Shown here: positions 63,589-64,000 of the stretch, one piece after another | Numbering within the stretch: position 1 is the first letter of the stretch | Layout of the letters: the number at the start of each line of letters is the position of its first letter | Assembly: GCF_003815915.1 (NCBI RefSeq) | Contig: NZ_CP033929.1 | Span: 2,356,001 to 2,420,000 of the forward strand | Source of the DNA: Chryseobacterium indoltheticum | GTDB lineage: Bacteria; Bacteroidota; Bacteroidia; Flavobacteriales; Weeksellaceae | Reading direction: 5' to 3' | Length of the DNA: 64,000 nt | Notes under the pieces: model-generated | What the model was told of the DNA's origin: nothing | Seen by the model: only the letters and a program-made list of their open reading frames with translations | The model's database searches: none | Translations under genes and position numbers: made by a program

Positions 63589-64000
63589 ATAACCTGTTTG
63601 AAGTTTCATTAACGCTGCTTTCTTTATAATTCGATTTTTCAAGCCTGCCAAAATTGTATTTTACAGCAACCGAAATTGTAGGCGTGTTTCCGTAAAAATT
63701 ACCGGTAGAAATAATTTTATCATACGTCATGTTTTGAATGTAATTCATCTGTTTAAAAATATCATTATATCTGAACGTAAAATCAAAATCTGATACAGAT
63801 TTGGTGATTCCGAAATTGACGGCGCAAACTGCATTGTTTTCGTATAAACCTTCTGTACGTTTGCTGATGTAAGAACCGTCCATTAATAAAGAAAAGCGTT
63901 TAGTGATTTTTAAAGTATTATTGGTATAAATATAAAGGTATGGAGTCGATTTTTTAATTAATGCTAAACTGTCTTCTGTTTTACCATAATTAACCGACAT
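63587..64000 (-). CDS. Outer-membrane beta-barrel protein, C-terminal part
   Basis: Frame is open to the window edge, so this is the 3' end of a larger gene. The 137 residues are amphipathic barrel strands (YLYIYTNNTLKITKRFSLLM, AVCAVNFGITKSVSDFDFTF, PTISVAVKYNFGRLEKSNYK). They resemble the end of the outer-membrane beta-barrel (TonB-receptor-like) proteins common in flavobacteria. The plug or N-terminal domains lie outside. Confidence 0.82.
   Translation of the reverse strand: MSVNYGKTEDSLALIKKSTPYLYIYTNNTLKITKRFSLLMDGSYISKRTEGLYENNAVCAVNFGITKSVSDFDFTFRYNDIFKQMNYIQNMTYDKIISTGNFYGNTPTISVAVKYNFGRLEKSNYKESSVNETSNRL

Overview
The window looks like a chromosomal segment of a flavobacterium (Bacteroidota), most like Chryseobacterium and its relatives. 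The signs are low GC, promoters of the Bacteroidota type (TTG, about 20 bp, TAnnTTTG), SusC/SusD and TonB receptors under ECF sigma/FecR control, a type IX secretion (T9SS) sorting tail, many Bacteroidota-style lipoproteins and two IS types common in this group. This is inferred from gene content; no search was run.

Layout. 1-716: 3' end of trxB and a tRNA-Ser(UGA), each followed by a terminator. 766-2374: an ISL3-type insertion sequence (ORFs apparently joined by a frameshift on A8) preceded by a 209-bp relic of a second copy. 2529-19454: a molybdenum-hydroxylase island. A cysteine desulfurase faces a ten-gene minus-strand operon (xdhC, moaA, mocA, moeA, a TSUP permease, a secreted molybdopterin-domain-like protein, moaD, moeB-rhodanese, moaE, moaC-moaB fusion). 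Divergent from it are two complete three-subunit xanthine-dehydrogenase-family enzymes, one with a Tat signal and one without. The island appears to hold most of what is needed to make, cytidylate, sulfurate and use Moco; no molybdate transporter is seen.

20035-26274: nitroreductase/HxlR pair with overlapping divergent promoters, a Crp/Fnr regulator, a large hybrid histidine kinase, a Crp/Fnr relic and an ECF sigma factor. 26504-35933: FecR, a TonB receptor without SusD, a beta-helix lipoprotein, a T9SS cargo, a lipoprotein and an S41 protease. 36180-39529: two divergent copies of an unrecognised module, a small lipoprotein followed by one or two small secreted cysteine-containing proteins, around a roughly 1-kb gene-poor spacer. 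39932-47410: a SusC/SusD locus with metallophosphoesterase, FecR and ECF sigma. 47565-48596: an intact IS982-type element with a 6-bp target duplication, just upstream of that sigma promoter. 49017-53885: two secreted surface proteins divergent from a membrane-anchored TPR-AraC regulator. 54025-64000: small hypothetical proteins, an Hsp20, an SDR-DUF2867 protein, two coupled lipoproteins, MarR-GNAT and AraC regulators, an acetyltransferase/cupin/hydrolase operon, and the 3' end of an outer-membrane barrel gene.

Most promising for novelty: the duplicated lipoprotein/secreted-protein module (36180-39529), the paired molybdenum hydroxylases predicted in different compartments, the secreted molybdopterin-domain-like protein inside the Moco operon, and the TonB receptor locus without SusD.
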